From the NCBI RefSeq assembly GCF_002086155.1, contig NZ_MVHE01000025.1, positions 1 through 64,000 on the forward strand: DNA of 64,000 bases, given 5' to 3'. Both the position numbers and the translations under genes were made by a program. The stretch comes from Mycobacterium angelicum (GTDB taxonomy: Bacteria > Actinomycetota > Actinomycetes > Mycobacteriales > Mycobacteriaceae). Below, in pieces: positions 16,321 through 26,743 of this stretch (the stretch's first letter is position 1; the number at the start of each line of letters is the position of its first letter). The notes beneath the pieces are model-generated. The model was not told the DNA's origin, made no database searches, and saw nothing but the letters and a program-made list of their open reading frames with translations.

Positions 16321-19140
16321 GTGACTAGCAAAGATTCGGAGAATTCGTTCGGAGCCCGTGACACCCTGAAGGTCGGTGACAAAAGCTACGAGATCTATCG
16401 TCTCGACGCCGTCCCCAATACCGAGAAACTCCCCTACAGCCTCAAGGTCCTCGCCGAAAACCTGCTGCGCAACGAGGACGGCAGCAACATCACCAAAGAC
16501 CACATCGAGGCGATCGCGAACTGGGACCCCAACGCGGACCCCAGCATTGAGATTCAGTACACGCCCGCCCGTGTCGTGATGCAGGACTTCACCGGCGTGC
16601 CCTGCATCGTCGACCTGGCCACCATGCGTGAGGCCATCGGCGATCTGGGCGGCAAGGCCGAGAAGGTCAACCCGCTGGCGCCGGCCGACTTGGTGATCGA
16701 CCACTCGGTGATCGCCGACCTGTTCGGCCGGGCCGACGCCTTCGAGCGCAACGTCGAGATCGAGTACGAGCGCAACGGTGAGCGCTATCAGTTCCTGCGC
16801 TGGGGGCAGGGCGCTTTCCGCGACTTCAAGGTGGTGCCGCCGGGCACCGGCATCGTGCACCAGGTCAACATCGAATACTTGGCCAGCGTCGTCATGGACC
16901 GTGATGGCGTGGCATACCCCGACACGGTCGTGGGCACTGACAGCCACACCACGATGGTCAACGGCCTGGGCGTGCTGGGCTGGGGCGTGGGCGGCATCGA
17001 GGCCGAGGCCGCGATGCTCGGCCAGCCGGTGTCGATGCTGATCCCGCGGGTGGTCGGCTTCAAGCTCACCGGCGAGATCCAGCCGGGCGTCACCGCTACC
17101 GACGTGGTGCTGACCGTCACCGAGATGCTGCGCAAGCACGGGGTGGTCGGCAAGTTCGTCGAGTTCTACGGTCAGGGCGTGGCCGAGGTGCCACTGGCCA
17201 ACCGCGCCACCCTGGGCAACATGAGCCCCGAATTCGGTTCCACCGCAGCGATTTTCCCGATCGACGAAGAGACCATCTCGTATCTGAAGTTCACCGGACG
17301 CAGCGAGGAACAGCTGGCGCTGGTCGAGACCTACGCCAAGGAGCAAGGTCTCTGGCACAACCCGGAGCACGAGCCGGCCTTCTCCGAATACCTGGAGCTC
17401 GACTTGTCCGACGTGGTCCCGTCGATCGCCGGGCCGAAACGTCCCCAGGACCGCATCTCGTTGGCAGACGCCAAAGCTACGTTCCGCGAACAGATTTGCG
17501 ATTACGTCGGGGACGACCCGGACAAGAAGGAGTACTCGAAGCTCGACGAGACGGTCGACGAGTCCTTCCCGGCCAGCGACCCGGGGCAGCCGTCGAACGG
17601 CCATGCCGACGATCACGCCGACAAGGTGCAATCGGCGGCTGCGCACGCCAAAGGCCGGGTGAGCAACCCGATTACGGTGAAGTCCGAGGAATACGGCGAA
17701 TTCGAGCTCGACCACGGCGCGGTGGTGATCGCCGCGGTCACGTCGTGCACCAACACCTCCAACCCCGAGGTGATGCTGGGCGCGGCGCTGCTGGCCCGCA
17801 ATGCGGTCGAGAAGGGCCTGGCGTCCAAGCCGTGGGTGAAGACCACCATGGCCCCCGGCTCACAGGTGGTCAACGACTACTACGACAAAGCCGGCCTGTG
17901 GCCGTATCTGGAGAAGCTCGGCTTTTACCTCGTCGGCTACGGCTGCACAACCTGTATTGGCAACTCGGGCCCGCTGCCTGAAGAGATCTCAAAAGCGGTG
18001 AACGACAACGACCTTTCGGTCGCGGCCGTACTCTCCGGCAACCGCAACTTCGAGGGCCGGATCAACCCCGACGTGAAGATGAACTACCTGGCGTCGCCAC
18101 CGCTGGTCGTGGCCTACGCACTGGCCGGAACCATGGACTTCGACTTCGACTCGCAGCCGCTGGGCAAAGACAAAGAAGGCAACGATGTCTACTTGAAGGA
18201 CATCTGGCCGTCGCAGAAGGACGTGTCCGACACCATCGCCTCGGCGATCAACCAGGAGATGTTCACCAAGAACTACGCCGACGTGTTCAAGGGCGACGAG
18301 CGGTGGCAGAACCTGCCGACGCCGAGCGGCAACACCTTTGAGTGGGACTCAGAATCGACCTACGTGCGCAAGCCTCCGTACTTCGAGGGGATGTCCGCTG
18401 ACCCCGAGCCGGTCAAAGACATCAAGGGCGCCCGGGTACTGGCGCTGCTCGGAGATTCGGTAACCACCGACCACATCTCCCCCGCCGGTGCCATCAAGCC
18501 GGAGACCCCGGCAGCGAAGTACCTCGACGAGCACGGAGTGCAACGGAAGGACTACAACTCCTTCGGTTCCCGGCGCGGCAACCACGAAGTGATGATTCGC
18601 GGCACGTTCGCCAACATCCGGCTGCGCAACCAACTGCTCGACGACGTATCCGGCGGCTACACCCGCGACTTCACCAAAGATGATGCCCCGCAGGCGTTCA
18701 TCTACGACGCGGCGCAAAACTATGCCGAACAGGGCATTCCGCTGGTGGTGCTGGGCGGCAAGGAGTACGGGTCCGGTTCGTCGCGTGACTGGGCGGCCAA
18801 AGGCACGCTGCTGCTGGGCGTCCGAGCGGTGATCACCGAGTCGTTCGAGCGCATCCACCGGTCCAACCTGATCGGCATGGGCGTAATCCCCCTGCAGTTC
18901 CCCGAGGGCAAATCCGCCAAGGAGCTGGGTCTGGACGGCACCGAGGTGTTCGACATCACCGGTATCGAAGAGATCAACAACGGCAAGACGCCCAAGACGG
19001 TGAAGGTCAAGGCCAGCAAGGACTCCGGCGATCCGATCGAGTTCGACGCGGTGGTGCGCATCGACACCCCGGGCGAAGCGGACTACTACCGCAACGGCGG
19101 CATTTTGCAGTACGTGCTGCGCAACATGCTGAAGTCCTAA
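16321..19140 (+). CDS. acn: Aconitate hydratase A (aconitase / iron-regulatory type)
   Basis: A 939-residue monomeric [4Fe-4S] enzyme of the TCA cycle (citrate to isocitrate); the M. tuberculosis enzyme also binds iron-responsive RNA as the apoprotein. Cluster ligands Cys476 (TSCTNTSNP), Cys542 and Cys545 (YGCTTCIGN) are present, with the substrate-binding segments LGDSVTTDHISPAGAI, SRRGNHEVMIRGTF and GSGSSRDWAAKGT. An acidic, poorly conserved insert near 400-450 (SFPASDPGQ) is typical of actinobacterial members. GTG 16321 with TGGGAG upstream. Followed 21 bp later by a TetR gene, the same context as M. tuberculosis Rv1475c-Rv1474c. Confidence 0.98.
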   Translation: MTSKDSENSFGARDTLKVGDKSYEIYRLDAVPNTEKLPYSLKVLAENLLRNEDGSNITKDHIEAIANWDPNADPSIEIQYTPARVVMQDFTGVPCIVDLATMREAIGDLGGKAEKVNPLAPADLVIDHSVIADLFGRADAFERNVEIEYERNGERYQFLRWGQGAFRDFKVVPPGTGIVHQVNIEYLASVVMDRDGVAYPDTVVGTDSHTTMVNGLGVLGWGVGGIEAEAAMLGQPVSMLIPRVVGFKLTGEIQPGVTATDVVLTVTEMLRKHGVVGKFVEFYGQGVAEVPLANRATLGNMSPEFGSTAAIFPIDEETISYLKFTGRSEEQLALVETYAKEQGLWHNPEHEPAFSEYLELDLSDVVPSIAGPKRPQDRISLADAKATFREQICDYVGDDPDKKEYSKLDETVDESFPASDPGQPSNGHADDHADKVQSAAAHAKGRVSNPITVKSEEYGEFELDHGAVVIAAVTSCTNTSNPEVMLGAALLARNAVEKGLASKPWVKTTMAPGSQVVNDYYDKAGLWPYLEKLGFYLVGYGCTTCIGNSGPLPEEISKAVNDNDLSVAAVLSGNRNFEGRINPDVKMNYLASPPLVVAYALAGTMDFDFDSQPLGKDKEGNDVYLKDIWPSQKDVSDTIASAINQEMFTKNYADVFKGDERWQNLPTPSGNTFEWDSESTYVRKPPYFEGMSADPEPVKDIKGARVLALLGDSVTTDHISPAGAIKPETPAAKYLDEHGVQRKDYNSFGSRRGNHEVMIRGTFANIRLRNQLLDDVSGGYTRDFTKDDAPQAFIYDAAQNYAEQGIPLVVLGGKEYGSGSSRDWAAKGTLLLGVRAVITESFERIHRSNLIGMGVIPLQFPEGKSAKELGLDGTEVFDITGIEEINNGKTPKTVKVKASKDSGDPIEFDAVVRIDTPGEADYYRNGGILQYVLRNMLKS

Positions 19141-19161
19141 CCAGGCGACCCACGCCCTGGC

Positions 19162-19725
19162 ATGCCTAAAGTCAGCGAGGATCATCTGGCGGCTCGCCGC
19201 CGCCAGATCCTCGACGGCGCTCGCCGATGCTTTGCCGAACACGGCTACGACAGAGCCACGGTCCGGCGTCTCGAGCAGGCGATCGGGATGTCGCGCGGCG
19301 CGATCTTCCATCATTTCCGGGACAAGGACGCGCTGTTCTTCGCGCTGGCCCATGAGGATGCCGAGCGGATGGCCGACGTTGCCTCCCGCGAGGGACTCAT
19401 CCAGGTGATGCGCGACATGCTGGCCGCTCCAGAACAGTTCGACTGGCTGGCCACCCGGTTGGAGATCGCCCGCAAGCTGCGCAACGATCCCGAGTTCAGC
19501 CGCGGCTGGGCAGAGCGTTCGGCGGACCTGGCCGCGGCGACGCACGATCGGCTGCGCCGGCAGAAGGAGGCACACCGGGTGCGCGAGGACGTTCCCGGTG
19601 ACGTGCTGCAGTCCTACCTGGAACTGGTGCTGGACGGTTTGGTAGCCCGGCTGGCGTCCGGTGAAGACCCGCGGCGACTCTCCGCGGTCCTCGATCTGGT
19701 GGAGAACTCGGTGCGGCGCAACTAG
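19162..19725 (+). CDS. TetR-family regulator, AcnR-like (Rv1474c-like)
   Basis: A 187-residue regulator, the same length as Rv1474c. N-terminal HTH (about 8-55): ARRCFAEHGYDRATVRRLEQ, then GMSRGAIFHHFRDKDALF. The rest is the helical ligand-binding domain. In Corynebacterium glutamicum the TetR gene directly downstream of acn (acnR) represses acn, and the position here is the same, so aconitase control is a reasonable inference. ATG 19162. A small hairpin (19141-19160) immediately precedes the start, so no normal Shine-Dalgarno is exposed. It is probably expressed from acn read-through. Confidence 0.88.
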   Translation: MPKVSEDHLAARRRQILDGARRCFAEHGYDRATVRRLEQAIGMSRGAIFHHFRDKDALFFALAHEDAERMADVASREGLIQVMRDMLAAPEQFDWLATRLEIARKLRNDPEFSRGWAERSADLAAATHDRLRRQKEAHRVREDVPGDVLQSYLELVLDGLVARLASGEDPRRLSAVLDLVENSVRRN

Positions 19726-19731
19726 ATTCGG

Positions 19732-19923
19732 CTAGCGCGGCCTGGCTCGGTGGTTGGGGCCGCCGCGGCTACGCATCGTGGTACCCGACTCGCGCAGCAT
19801 GCTGTGCACCGATCCGTAGGACCGGCCGGTGGTGGCAGCAAGGTTGCGGATGCTGGCGCCGCCCTCGTAGGCGTTGCGCAACTCGCGCATCAGCTGATCG
19901 CGCGTCTTCTTCGACTTACGCAT
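19732..19923 (-). CDS. Small helix-turn-helix protein, Rv1473A-like
   Basis: A 63-residue basic protein. The core about 18-50 is a helix-turn-helix: YEGGASIRNLAATTGRSYGS, then VHSMLRESG, similar to the short HTH in Lsr2-like or resolvase-like DNA-binding regions. The termini are rich in Arg and Lys (KSKKTRDQ at the start, RARPR at the end). Length and position equal the annotated M. tuberculosis Rv1473A. It lies upstream of the ABC-F gene on the same strand, 61 bp away, so it may regulate or be co-transcribed with it. Confidence 0.8.
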   Translation of the reverse strand: MRKSKKTRDQLMRELRNAYEGGASIRNLAATTGRSYGSVHSMLRESGTTMRSRGGPNHRARPR

Positions 19924-19984
19924 GGCACTTAGGGTAAGAACCTGCTGCCCCGGACGGGCCGCTTTTGCGCGAATACCCGGTACG

Positions 19985-21613
<1,629 letters not shown>

Positions 21614-21622
21614 AATCGCTCC

Positions 21623-22432
21623 CTATTTGTCGTCAGTGAATACCGGCGGACGCCTCTCTGCGCGCGCGGCAACCGCTTCTTCGAAGTTGGCGGTCAGCAG
21701 CCGGACGAAAAGCTGACCCAGGCCCTCGGCCTGCATATGCCCTTCCAAGCTGGCGGCGTCCAGTCCACTCCACAGCGTACGTTTGGTCAACTCAATTCCC
21801 GGGCGGGAGAACGCCGCCATCCGGGCCGCGATCGCGTAGCAGGTGTCCAGCAGCTGGCCCTCGGGCACCTGACACGACACCAGCCCGATCCGTTCGGCCT
21901 CCTCGGCGCTGACATCGCGCCCGGTCAGCATGATCTCGAACGCCCGCGACGATCCGATGGCCCTGGGCAGCAGGTAGCTCAGCCCCAGCTCGCTGGCGGT
22001 CAGCCCGTTGTTGATGCCGGCGGCGCGGAAATAGGCGGTGGTCGAGGCCACCCGGATGTCGGCGGCCAGCGCCAGGCACAGCCCGCCGCCGATGGCGGGG
22101 CCGTTGACGGCGGCAATCACGGGCTGGTGCAGCCGCCGCAGCGCGAGGATGACGTCGTCGAGCAACTCCATCGACCGCAGCGCGTACGTGGGCCGGGTCA
22201 AATCCTCGACGTGCGGCACGGCTCCGGCGGATTTGTGGTCCGCGCCCGAAGAAAACCCGCGACCGGCCCCGGTCAGCACCACCACCCGCACGGCGTTGTC
22301 GTAACTGACTCGCTCCAGGGCCTCCTTCAGCGGCACCATGACGTCGAAGGCCATGGAGTTCATCCGCTCAGGCCGATTGAGGGTGATCAGCGCAATCTCG
22401 GGCCGGGGGTTCTCAACAAGGACCAGACTCAC
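21623..22432 (-). CDS. echA12: Enoyl-CoA hydratase/isomerase family protein EchA12
   Basis: A 269-residue crotonase-fold protein. Oxyanion-hole segments are visible: GRGFSSGADHK near residue 60 and NGPAIGGGLCLALAADIRVA near 110. A catalytic-type Glu lies in NNGLTASELGLSYLLPRAIG near 145. The usual reaction is hydration of trans-2-enoyl-CoA in fatty acid degradation, but crotonase paralogues vary and the substrate is not known. GTG start at 22432. Position between the ABC-F gene and trxB1 matches Rv1472. M. tuberculosis EchA12 is slightly longer (about 285). Confidence 0.93.
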   Translation of the reverse strand: MSLVLVENPRPEIALITLNRPERMNSMAFDVMVPLKEALERVSYDNAVRVVVLTGAGRGFSSGADHKSAGAVPHVEDLTRPTYALRSMELLDDVILALRRLHQPVIAAVNGPAIGGGLCLALAADIRVASTTAYFRAAGINNGLTASELGLSYLLPRAIGSSRAFEIMLTGRDVSAEEAERIGLVSCQVPEGQLLDTCYAIAARMAAFSRPGIELTKRTLWSGLDAASLEGHMQAEGLGQLFVRLLTANFEEAVAARAERRPPVFTDDK

Positions 22433-22467
22433 GCTGGAAACGGTAGCCCAAGCGCCAGCGATCGCCC

Positions 22468-22821
22468 CTATTCGGCGGGTGCGCCCGCGTCTTCTGGGAC
22501 CTCGTAGTCCTTGAGCTGCTGGATGAGGTCCTCCAGCGCCGCGGGAGGAAGCGCGCCGGCCTGATTGAACAGCAGCTGGCCCTTCTTGAAGGCCATCAGC
22601 GTCGGGATGGACCGGATCTGCGCGGCCGCTGCCAGCTCCTGCTCGGCTTCGGTGTCAACCTTGGCGAACACCACGTCGGGATGCTTCTCCGAGGACGCCT
22701 TGAATGTCGGCGCGAAGGCACGACACGGGCCACACCAGGAGGCCCAGAAATCGACGAGCACCATGTCGTTGCCATTGACGGTTTCATTGAACTGCGCGGC
22801 AGTGAGGTCTTGGGTAGTCAC
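22468..22821 (-). CDS. trxB1: Thioredoxin TrxB1
   Basis: A 117-residue thioredoxin with the canonical active site WCGPC (Cys30 and Cys33) and the cis-proline segment RSIPTLMAFKKG. A single thioredoxin fold that reduces protein disulfides using thioredoxin reductase. GTG 22821 chosen: it gives the N-terminus TTQDLTAAQFNETV, matching the paralogue upstream and M. tuberculosis Rv1471. The longer frame to 22899 would overlap trxA. It is translated in a trxA-trxB1 pair, the two sharing the TAAxF..T N-terminus, evidence of tandem duplication. Confidence 0.95.
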   Translation of the reverse strand: MTTQDLTAAQFNETVNGNDMVLVDFWASWCGPCRAFAPTFKASSEKHPDVVFAKVDTEAEQELAAAAQIRSIPTLMAFKKGQLLFNQAGALPPAALEDLIQQLKDYEVPEDAGAPAE

Positions 22822-22864
22822 GCCAGCCCTAACGACAGACGGCGCTGTTCTTGTTCCCCACCGG

Positions 22865-23227
22865 TCATAACAGGCCCCGCTGAGCCGCGGCCGGGTCAAC
22901 TCCGAACTCGTATGCGCGCAGCTGCCGCACCAGATCCCCCATGACCGACGGGTTCGCGATGCCGGCTTGTTTGAACACCAGTTTGCCCCGCTTGAAGGCC
23001 ATCAGCGTGGGCAGCAACTTGACCCCGGCGAGCTCCACCAGGTCCGTCTCGGTTTCGTAGTTCACCTTGCCGTGGACGACGTCGAAGTGTTTGTCGGACG
23101 AGCCCTCGTAGGTGGGCGTGAACACGTCGCAGGGGCCACACAGCGGCGCCCAGAAGTAGACCAGCACATTCTCATTGGCATCGATGGTGTGCCGGAAAAC
23201 CGCTGCCGTGAGGTCTCGGGTACCCAC
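22865..23227 (-). CDS. trxA: Thioredoxin-like protein TrxA
   Basis: A 120-residue thioredoxin fold with active site LCGPC (Cys30, Cys33): the Trp that normally precedes the first Cys is Leu. The cis-Pro loop is present (VKLLPTLMAFKRG). M. tuberculosis TrxA (Rv1470) is regarded as atypical and poorly served by thioredoxin reductase. The Leu replacement here fits that pattern, although the CGPC core itself is canonical. GTG 23227, 18 bp after the ctpD stop. The ctpD-trxA-trxB1 order is conserved in mycobacteria; CtpD is known to be linked to metal and redox stress. Confidence 0.92.
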   Translation of the reverse strand: MGTRDLTAAVFRHTIDANENVLVYFWAPLCGPCDVFTPTYEGSSDKHFDVVHGKVNYETETDLVELAGVKLLPTLMAFKRGKLVFKQAGIANPSVMGDLVRQLRAYEFGVDPAAAQRGLL

Positions 23228-23245
23228 GACCAGGAGCCTACGACG

Positions 23246-25228
23246 TCAGCGGGAGGGGCAGGAGGGGGATGCCGCAGCCCGCCAGGACCGGTTGGTCAGC
23301 AGCCGCATGCCGTTGAGCGCGACCAAGACGGTGGATCCTTCGTGACCGGCCACCCCCAGCGGTAGCGGCAGCTGCCCGAACAGATCCCACAACACCAGCA
23401 CGCTGATAAAGGTGGCCGCGATGGCGAGGTTGGCCGTCACCACCCGCCGTGCGTGCCGGGCCAGCCCGATGATCGTCGGGATGGTGTGCAGCTCGTCGCG
23501 CACGGTGACGCCGTCTGCGGTCTGCAGGGTGAGGTCGGCTCCGGCCCCCATGGCGATGGAGGTGCGGGCCGCGGCCATCGCAGGGGCGTCGTTGACGCCG
23601 TCGCCGACGACGAGCACCCGGTGTCCGCCGGCCTCGAGGGCCCGGACCGCCTCCACCTTCTGCTCGGGCAGCAGTGCCGCACGGACGTCGGTGATTCCGG
23701 CGTGCAGCGCGACGCGCCGGGCGGCGCGCCCGTTGTCACCGGTCAGCAGCACCGGCGGAGCCGAGGTCAACGCGGTCAACGAAGCCACCGACCGCGCGGC
23801 GTCCGGGCGAACCTGATCGGTGAGTCCGAGCACGCCCACCGCTATCCCGTCGACCAGGACGATGGCGGCGGTGGCCCCGGCCTCCTCGATCTGCGCCAGT
23901 TCGGGCGGCGGGCTACCCCGGTAGCTGTGCGGGCTGCACACCTCGACGAACTCACACCCCACGGTGGCGCGCACGCCGCGGCCCGGCAGCGCCCGGAAAT
24001 CCTCGGCGGGCAAGATGGCGATGCCTCGGCAGCGAGCTTCCTCCACGATGGCCCGCCCCAGCGGGTGCTCGCTGGATTGTTCTGCGGCAGCGGCCAATTG
24101 GAGGAGACGGTGGCTGTCGACCGTGTCGGGGTCAAGTGGCTGCAGAGTCGTCAGCCGCGGGACGCCGCAAGTCAGGGTGCCCGTTTTGTCCAGCGCCACG
24201 ATGCTGGTGTCGGCGAGGTGTTCGACGACGACGGCGGATTTGACGAGGACTCCGTGCCGGCCCGCGTTGGCGATCGCCGAAAGCAGCGGCGGCATGGTGG
24301 CCAGTACCACCGCACAGGGTGAAGCCACGATCATGAAAGTCATGGCGCGCAGCAGGACCTGCTGCGGATGGCCACCCATCATCAGCGGGATGACGATGAG
24401 GGCGAGCGTTACCGTCACCATGCCCAATGAGTAACGCTGCTCGATCTTCTCGATGAACAGCTGAGTTTTGGCTTTGGTGGCCGAGGCTTCGGCGACCAGC
24501 TCGACCATTCGTGCCACCACGGTCTGAGACGGGTCGCGCGCGACGACCAGCTGCAGCACACCCGATCCGTTCAGGGTGCCGGCGAATACCTCGTCGCCGG
24601 TTTCCTTGGCCACCGGCATCGATTCGCCGGTGATCGAGCGCTGGTCCACCTCCGAGTCCCCGGACAGCACCAGCCCGTCGGCCGGTATCCGCTCCCCCGG
24701 CCGCACCACCACGTGGTCGCCGATCGTCAGCTCGCCGGCCCCGATGACCCGCTCCGTACCGTCGTATTCGATCAGCACGGCCTGATCCGGCGCGAGATCC
24801 AGCAGCCCCTTGACCGAGTCGGCGGTGTGTTTGGTGGCCACGTCGTCGAGTGCACCGGACGTCGCGAAGATGACGATAAGCAGTGCGCCGTCGAAGATCT
24901 GCCCGATCGCGACCGCACCGATGGCGGCGACGATCATCAACAGGTCGACGTCGAGGGCCTTATTGCGCAACGCCTGTGCACCTGCCCATGCCGAACCCCA
25001 ACCGCCGGCCAGATAACAGCTGAGATACAGCGTCCACCAGACGGTTTGGGGCGCACCGTTGCACTGCGCTGCCAGCCCGGCCAGAAACAGCGCCAGCGCG
25101 GCCGCCGCCCAGCGCACCGACATCACCGACCACAGCGCCGCCCGCCAACTCAAAGGCCGGGCAATTGCACTGGGAACGCGGTCGAAAGAAGCCTCTTGGG
25201 CGGTCACTTCGAGAGCGGTCAAAGTCAT
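23246..25228 (-). CDS. ctpD: P1B4-type metal-exporting ATPase CtpD
   Basis: A 660-residue P-type ATPase (M. tuberculosis CtpD about 657) of the P1B-4 class, linked to Co/Fe/Ni export. It lacks an N-terminal heavy-metal CxxC domain. Membrane metal motif SPC is near residue 303 (ASPCAVVLA), the phosphorylation motif DKTGTLT near 346, the TGES actuator motif near 200 (SITGESMP), and GDGVNDAPA in the P domain. The last helix carries HEGSTVLVALNG near 629, the P1B-4 diagnostic. ATG 25228; an upstream ATG at 25312 adds 28 residues without similarity. First gene of the ctpD-trxA-trxB1 operon. Confidence 0.94.
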   Translation of the reverse strand: MTLTALEVTAQEASFDRVPSAIARPLSWRAALWSVMSVRWAAAALALFLAGLAAQCNGAPQTVWWTLYLSCYLAGGWGSAWAGAQALRNKALDVDLLMIVAAIGAVAIGQIFDGALLIVIFATSGALDDVATKHTADSVKGLLDLAPDQAVLIEYDGTERVIGAGELTIGDHVVVRPGERIPADGLVLSGDSEVDQRSITGESMPVAKETGDEVFAGTLNGSGVLQLVVARDPSQTVVARMVELVAEASATKAKTQLFIEKIEQRYSLGMVTVTLALIVIPLMMGGHPQQVLLRAMTFMIVASPCAVVLATMPPLLSAIANAGRHGVLVKSAVVVEHLADTSIVALDKTGTLTCGVPRLTTLQPLDPDTVDSHRLLQLAAAAEQSSEHPLGRAIVEEARCRGIAILPAEDFRALPGRGVRATVGCEFVEVCSPHSYRGSPPPELAQIEEAGATAAIVLVDGIAVGVLGLTDQVRPDAARSVASLTALTSAPPVLLTGDNGRAARRVALHAGITDVRAALLPEQKVEAVRALEAGGHRVLVVGDGVNDAPAMAAARTSIAMGAGADLTLQTADGVTVRDELHTIPTIIGLARHARRVVTANLAIAATFISVLVLWDLFGQLPLPLGVAGHEGSTVLVALNGMRLLTNRSWRAAASPSCPSR

Positions 25229-25527
25229 TCCGGCGGCCTCACAGGGGGGTGGGACTTCCTCAGGATGAACCGAGTCTAGGGACGCAGCGATCGCCGGAAA
25301 TCTCGATTGCATTGCGGTATGCGATTGAATTGGTCACTGGCACAAGGCAAGCGGGCAACGCCCGGTTTGAGGTCTCTTCAGCCGCCCGCCCGGGCAGCGC
25401 GCAGCGGATTGAATTTGCGCGTGCGCAACGAAAATTCATTTTGGGCGGGTTCGAAAAATCGAAAACCACGGCGAACGAAAAGGGATAAGATTTTTCGGTC
25501 GCTGGCGCTTCACTGGGGAGGTTCGGG
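25229..25527. promoter_or_regulatory. Divergent ctpD / PE_PGRS intergenic region
   Basis: A 299-bp non-coding region, locally AT-richer near 25430-25500. TAAGAT at 25486-25491 is a possible -10 box for the PE_PGRS gene, whose ATG at 25528 is preceded by GGGGAGG. No convincing gene or repeat was found in it. Confidence 0.4.
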
Positions 25528-26634
25528 ATGTCGTTCTTGCTCGCTAACACGGAATCTGTGTCGCAGGCGGCCGGAAATCTGGCCCGCATCGGTTCGGCGC
25601 TCAGCGCCGCCAACTCGGCAGCGGCGGCCCAGACCACCGGCGTGGCAGCCGCGGCCGCCGATGAGGTGTCGGCCGCCGTCGCGGCATTGTTCGGTGCACA
25701 CGGCCAGAACTTCCAGGCGGTCAGCGCGGACGTCGCGGCCTTCCACGACCAATTCGTACGCAACGTGTTCGGCGGCGCTCAGGCCTACGCGACCGCCGAG
25801 GCCACCAACTTCGGCATCTTCCAGCCGATTGCCGATCTGATCAACGCGCCCGCTCTGGCGGCGTTCAACCGGCCGTTCATCGGTAACGGCGCGGACGGCA
25901 CCGCGGCGAACCCGAACGGGCAGGCCGGCGGAATCCTGTTCGGCAACGGCGGTAACGGCTTCTCGCCGGGCGTCGCCGGGAAAGCCGGCGGTAGCGGCGG
26001 CGGCGCGGGGTTGTTCGGCAACGGCGGCGCCGGCGGTGTCGGCGGAGCGGGCGCGAACGGCGGCAACGGCGGCTGGGGCGGGTTCCTGTACGGCAACGGC
26101 GGTGCCGGCGGCACCAGTGGTGGCGGCGGCGGCGCCGGCGGTATCGGCGGCTCCGCACTCCTGGTCGGGTCCGGCGGCTTCGGCGGTATCAGCCCCAACG
26201 GCATGGGAGCCGGCGGCGCCGGCGGCAACGGCGGGGTGCTGTACGGCAACGCCGGCGATGGCGGCAGCAGCTTCCTCGGCGGCGGCGGTGACGGCGGAAA
26301 GGCCTATCTGCTGGGCGGCGGCGGTAACGGCGGCGACGCCCTCTCCGACGGCAGGGCCGGGGCCGGCGGCAACGCGGGTCTGCTGTTCGGCAGCGCCGGC
26401 TTCGGCGGCACCGGCTTCTCCAACGCCGACGGCGGCGCCGGCGGCCAGGGCGGTCTGTTCAGCAGCGGCGGGGCGGGTGGCAACGGCGGGCCGTTGGCCG
26501 GCAACGGCGGAAACGGCGGCAACGCGATATTGATCGGCAACGGCGGCGCCGGCGGCCACGCCGGAGCCGGCGGTACCCCCGGAACCGGCGGCACGGGCGG
26601 GCTACTCTTCGGCCAGCGCGGCGCCAACGGCTAG
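25528..26634 (+). CDS. PE_PGRS family protein (position of PE_PGRS29)
   Basis: A 368-residue protein. The N-terminal PE domain (about 1-93) has two amphipathic helices and starts MSFLLANTESVSQAAGNLAR, with AAAADEVSAAVAALFG. A linker with FNRPFIGNGADG near 110-125 is followed by a PGRS domain of GGxGGx repeats (polyglycine II type), with the family's LLFGNGG-like variants. M. tuberculosis PE_PGRS29 (Rv1468c) is about 370 residues at the same position and has been reported to bind host ubiquitin. Whether this orthologue does is unknown. PE proteins are exported by ESX-5 and exposed on the surface. A perfect hairpin follows the stop. Confidence 0.92.
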   Translation: MSFLLANTESVSQAAGNLARIGSALSAANSAAAAQTTGVAAAAADEVSAAVAALFGAHGQNFQAVSADVAAFHDQFVRNVFGGAQAYATAEATNFGIFQPIADLINAPALAAFNRPFIGNGADGTAANPNGQAGGILFGNGGNGFSPGVAGKAGGSGGGAGLFGNGGAGGVGGAGANGGNGGWGGFLYGNGGAGGTSGGGGGAGGIGGSALLVGSGGFGGISPNGMGAGGAGGNGGVLYGNAGDGGSSFLGGGGDGGKAYLLGGGGNGGDALSDGRAGAGGNAGLLFGSAGFGGTGFSNADGGAGGQGGLFSSGGAGGNGGPLAGNGGNGGNAILIGNGGAGGHAGAGGTPGTGGTGGLLFGQRGANG

Positions 26635-26652
26635 TAATACCAGGTCAACGCG

Positions 26653-26670
26653 CCGTAACAATGGTTACGG
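26653..26670 (+). terminator. Hairpin after PE_PGRS
   Basis: Perfect inverted repeat CCGTAAC-AATG-GTTACGG, 18 bp downstream of the PE_PGRS stop, followed within ten bases by a TTTT. Probably an intrinsic terminator; it could instead be an operator for fadE15, whose start is 73 bp further on. Confidence 0.5.
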
Positions 26671-26743
26671 TTGCGTACGTTTTCTCCACTCGTAGAAACT
26701 AGGCCCGGTTACGGGCCGATCCACGTGAGTGAAGGGAACCGCA

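Noticed and set aside
16303..17715. 470-residue frame antisense to acn
   Set aside because: Exactly opposite a highly conserved enzyme; low-complexity His/Asp/Leu composition with no domain or start signal.
25303..25480. Possible small gene in the ctpD/PE_PGRS gap
   Set aside because: No start with a ribosome binding site, no similarity I recognise, and composition like intergenic DNA.
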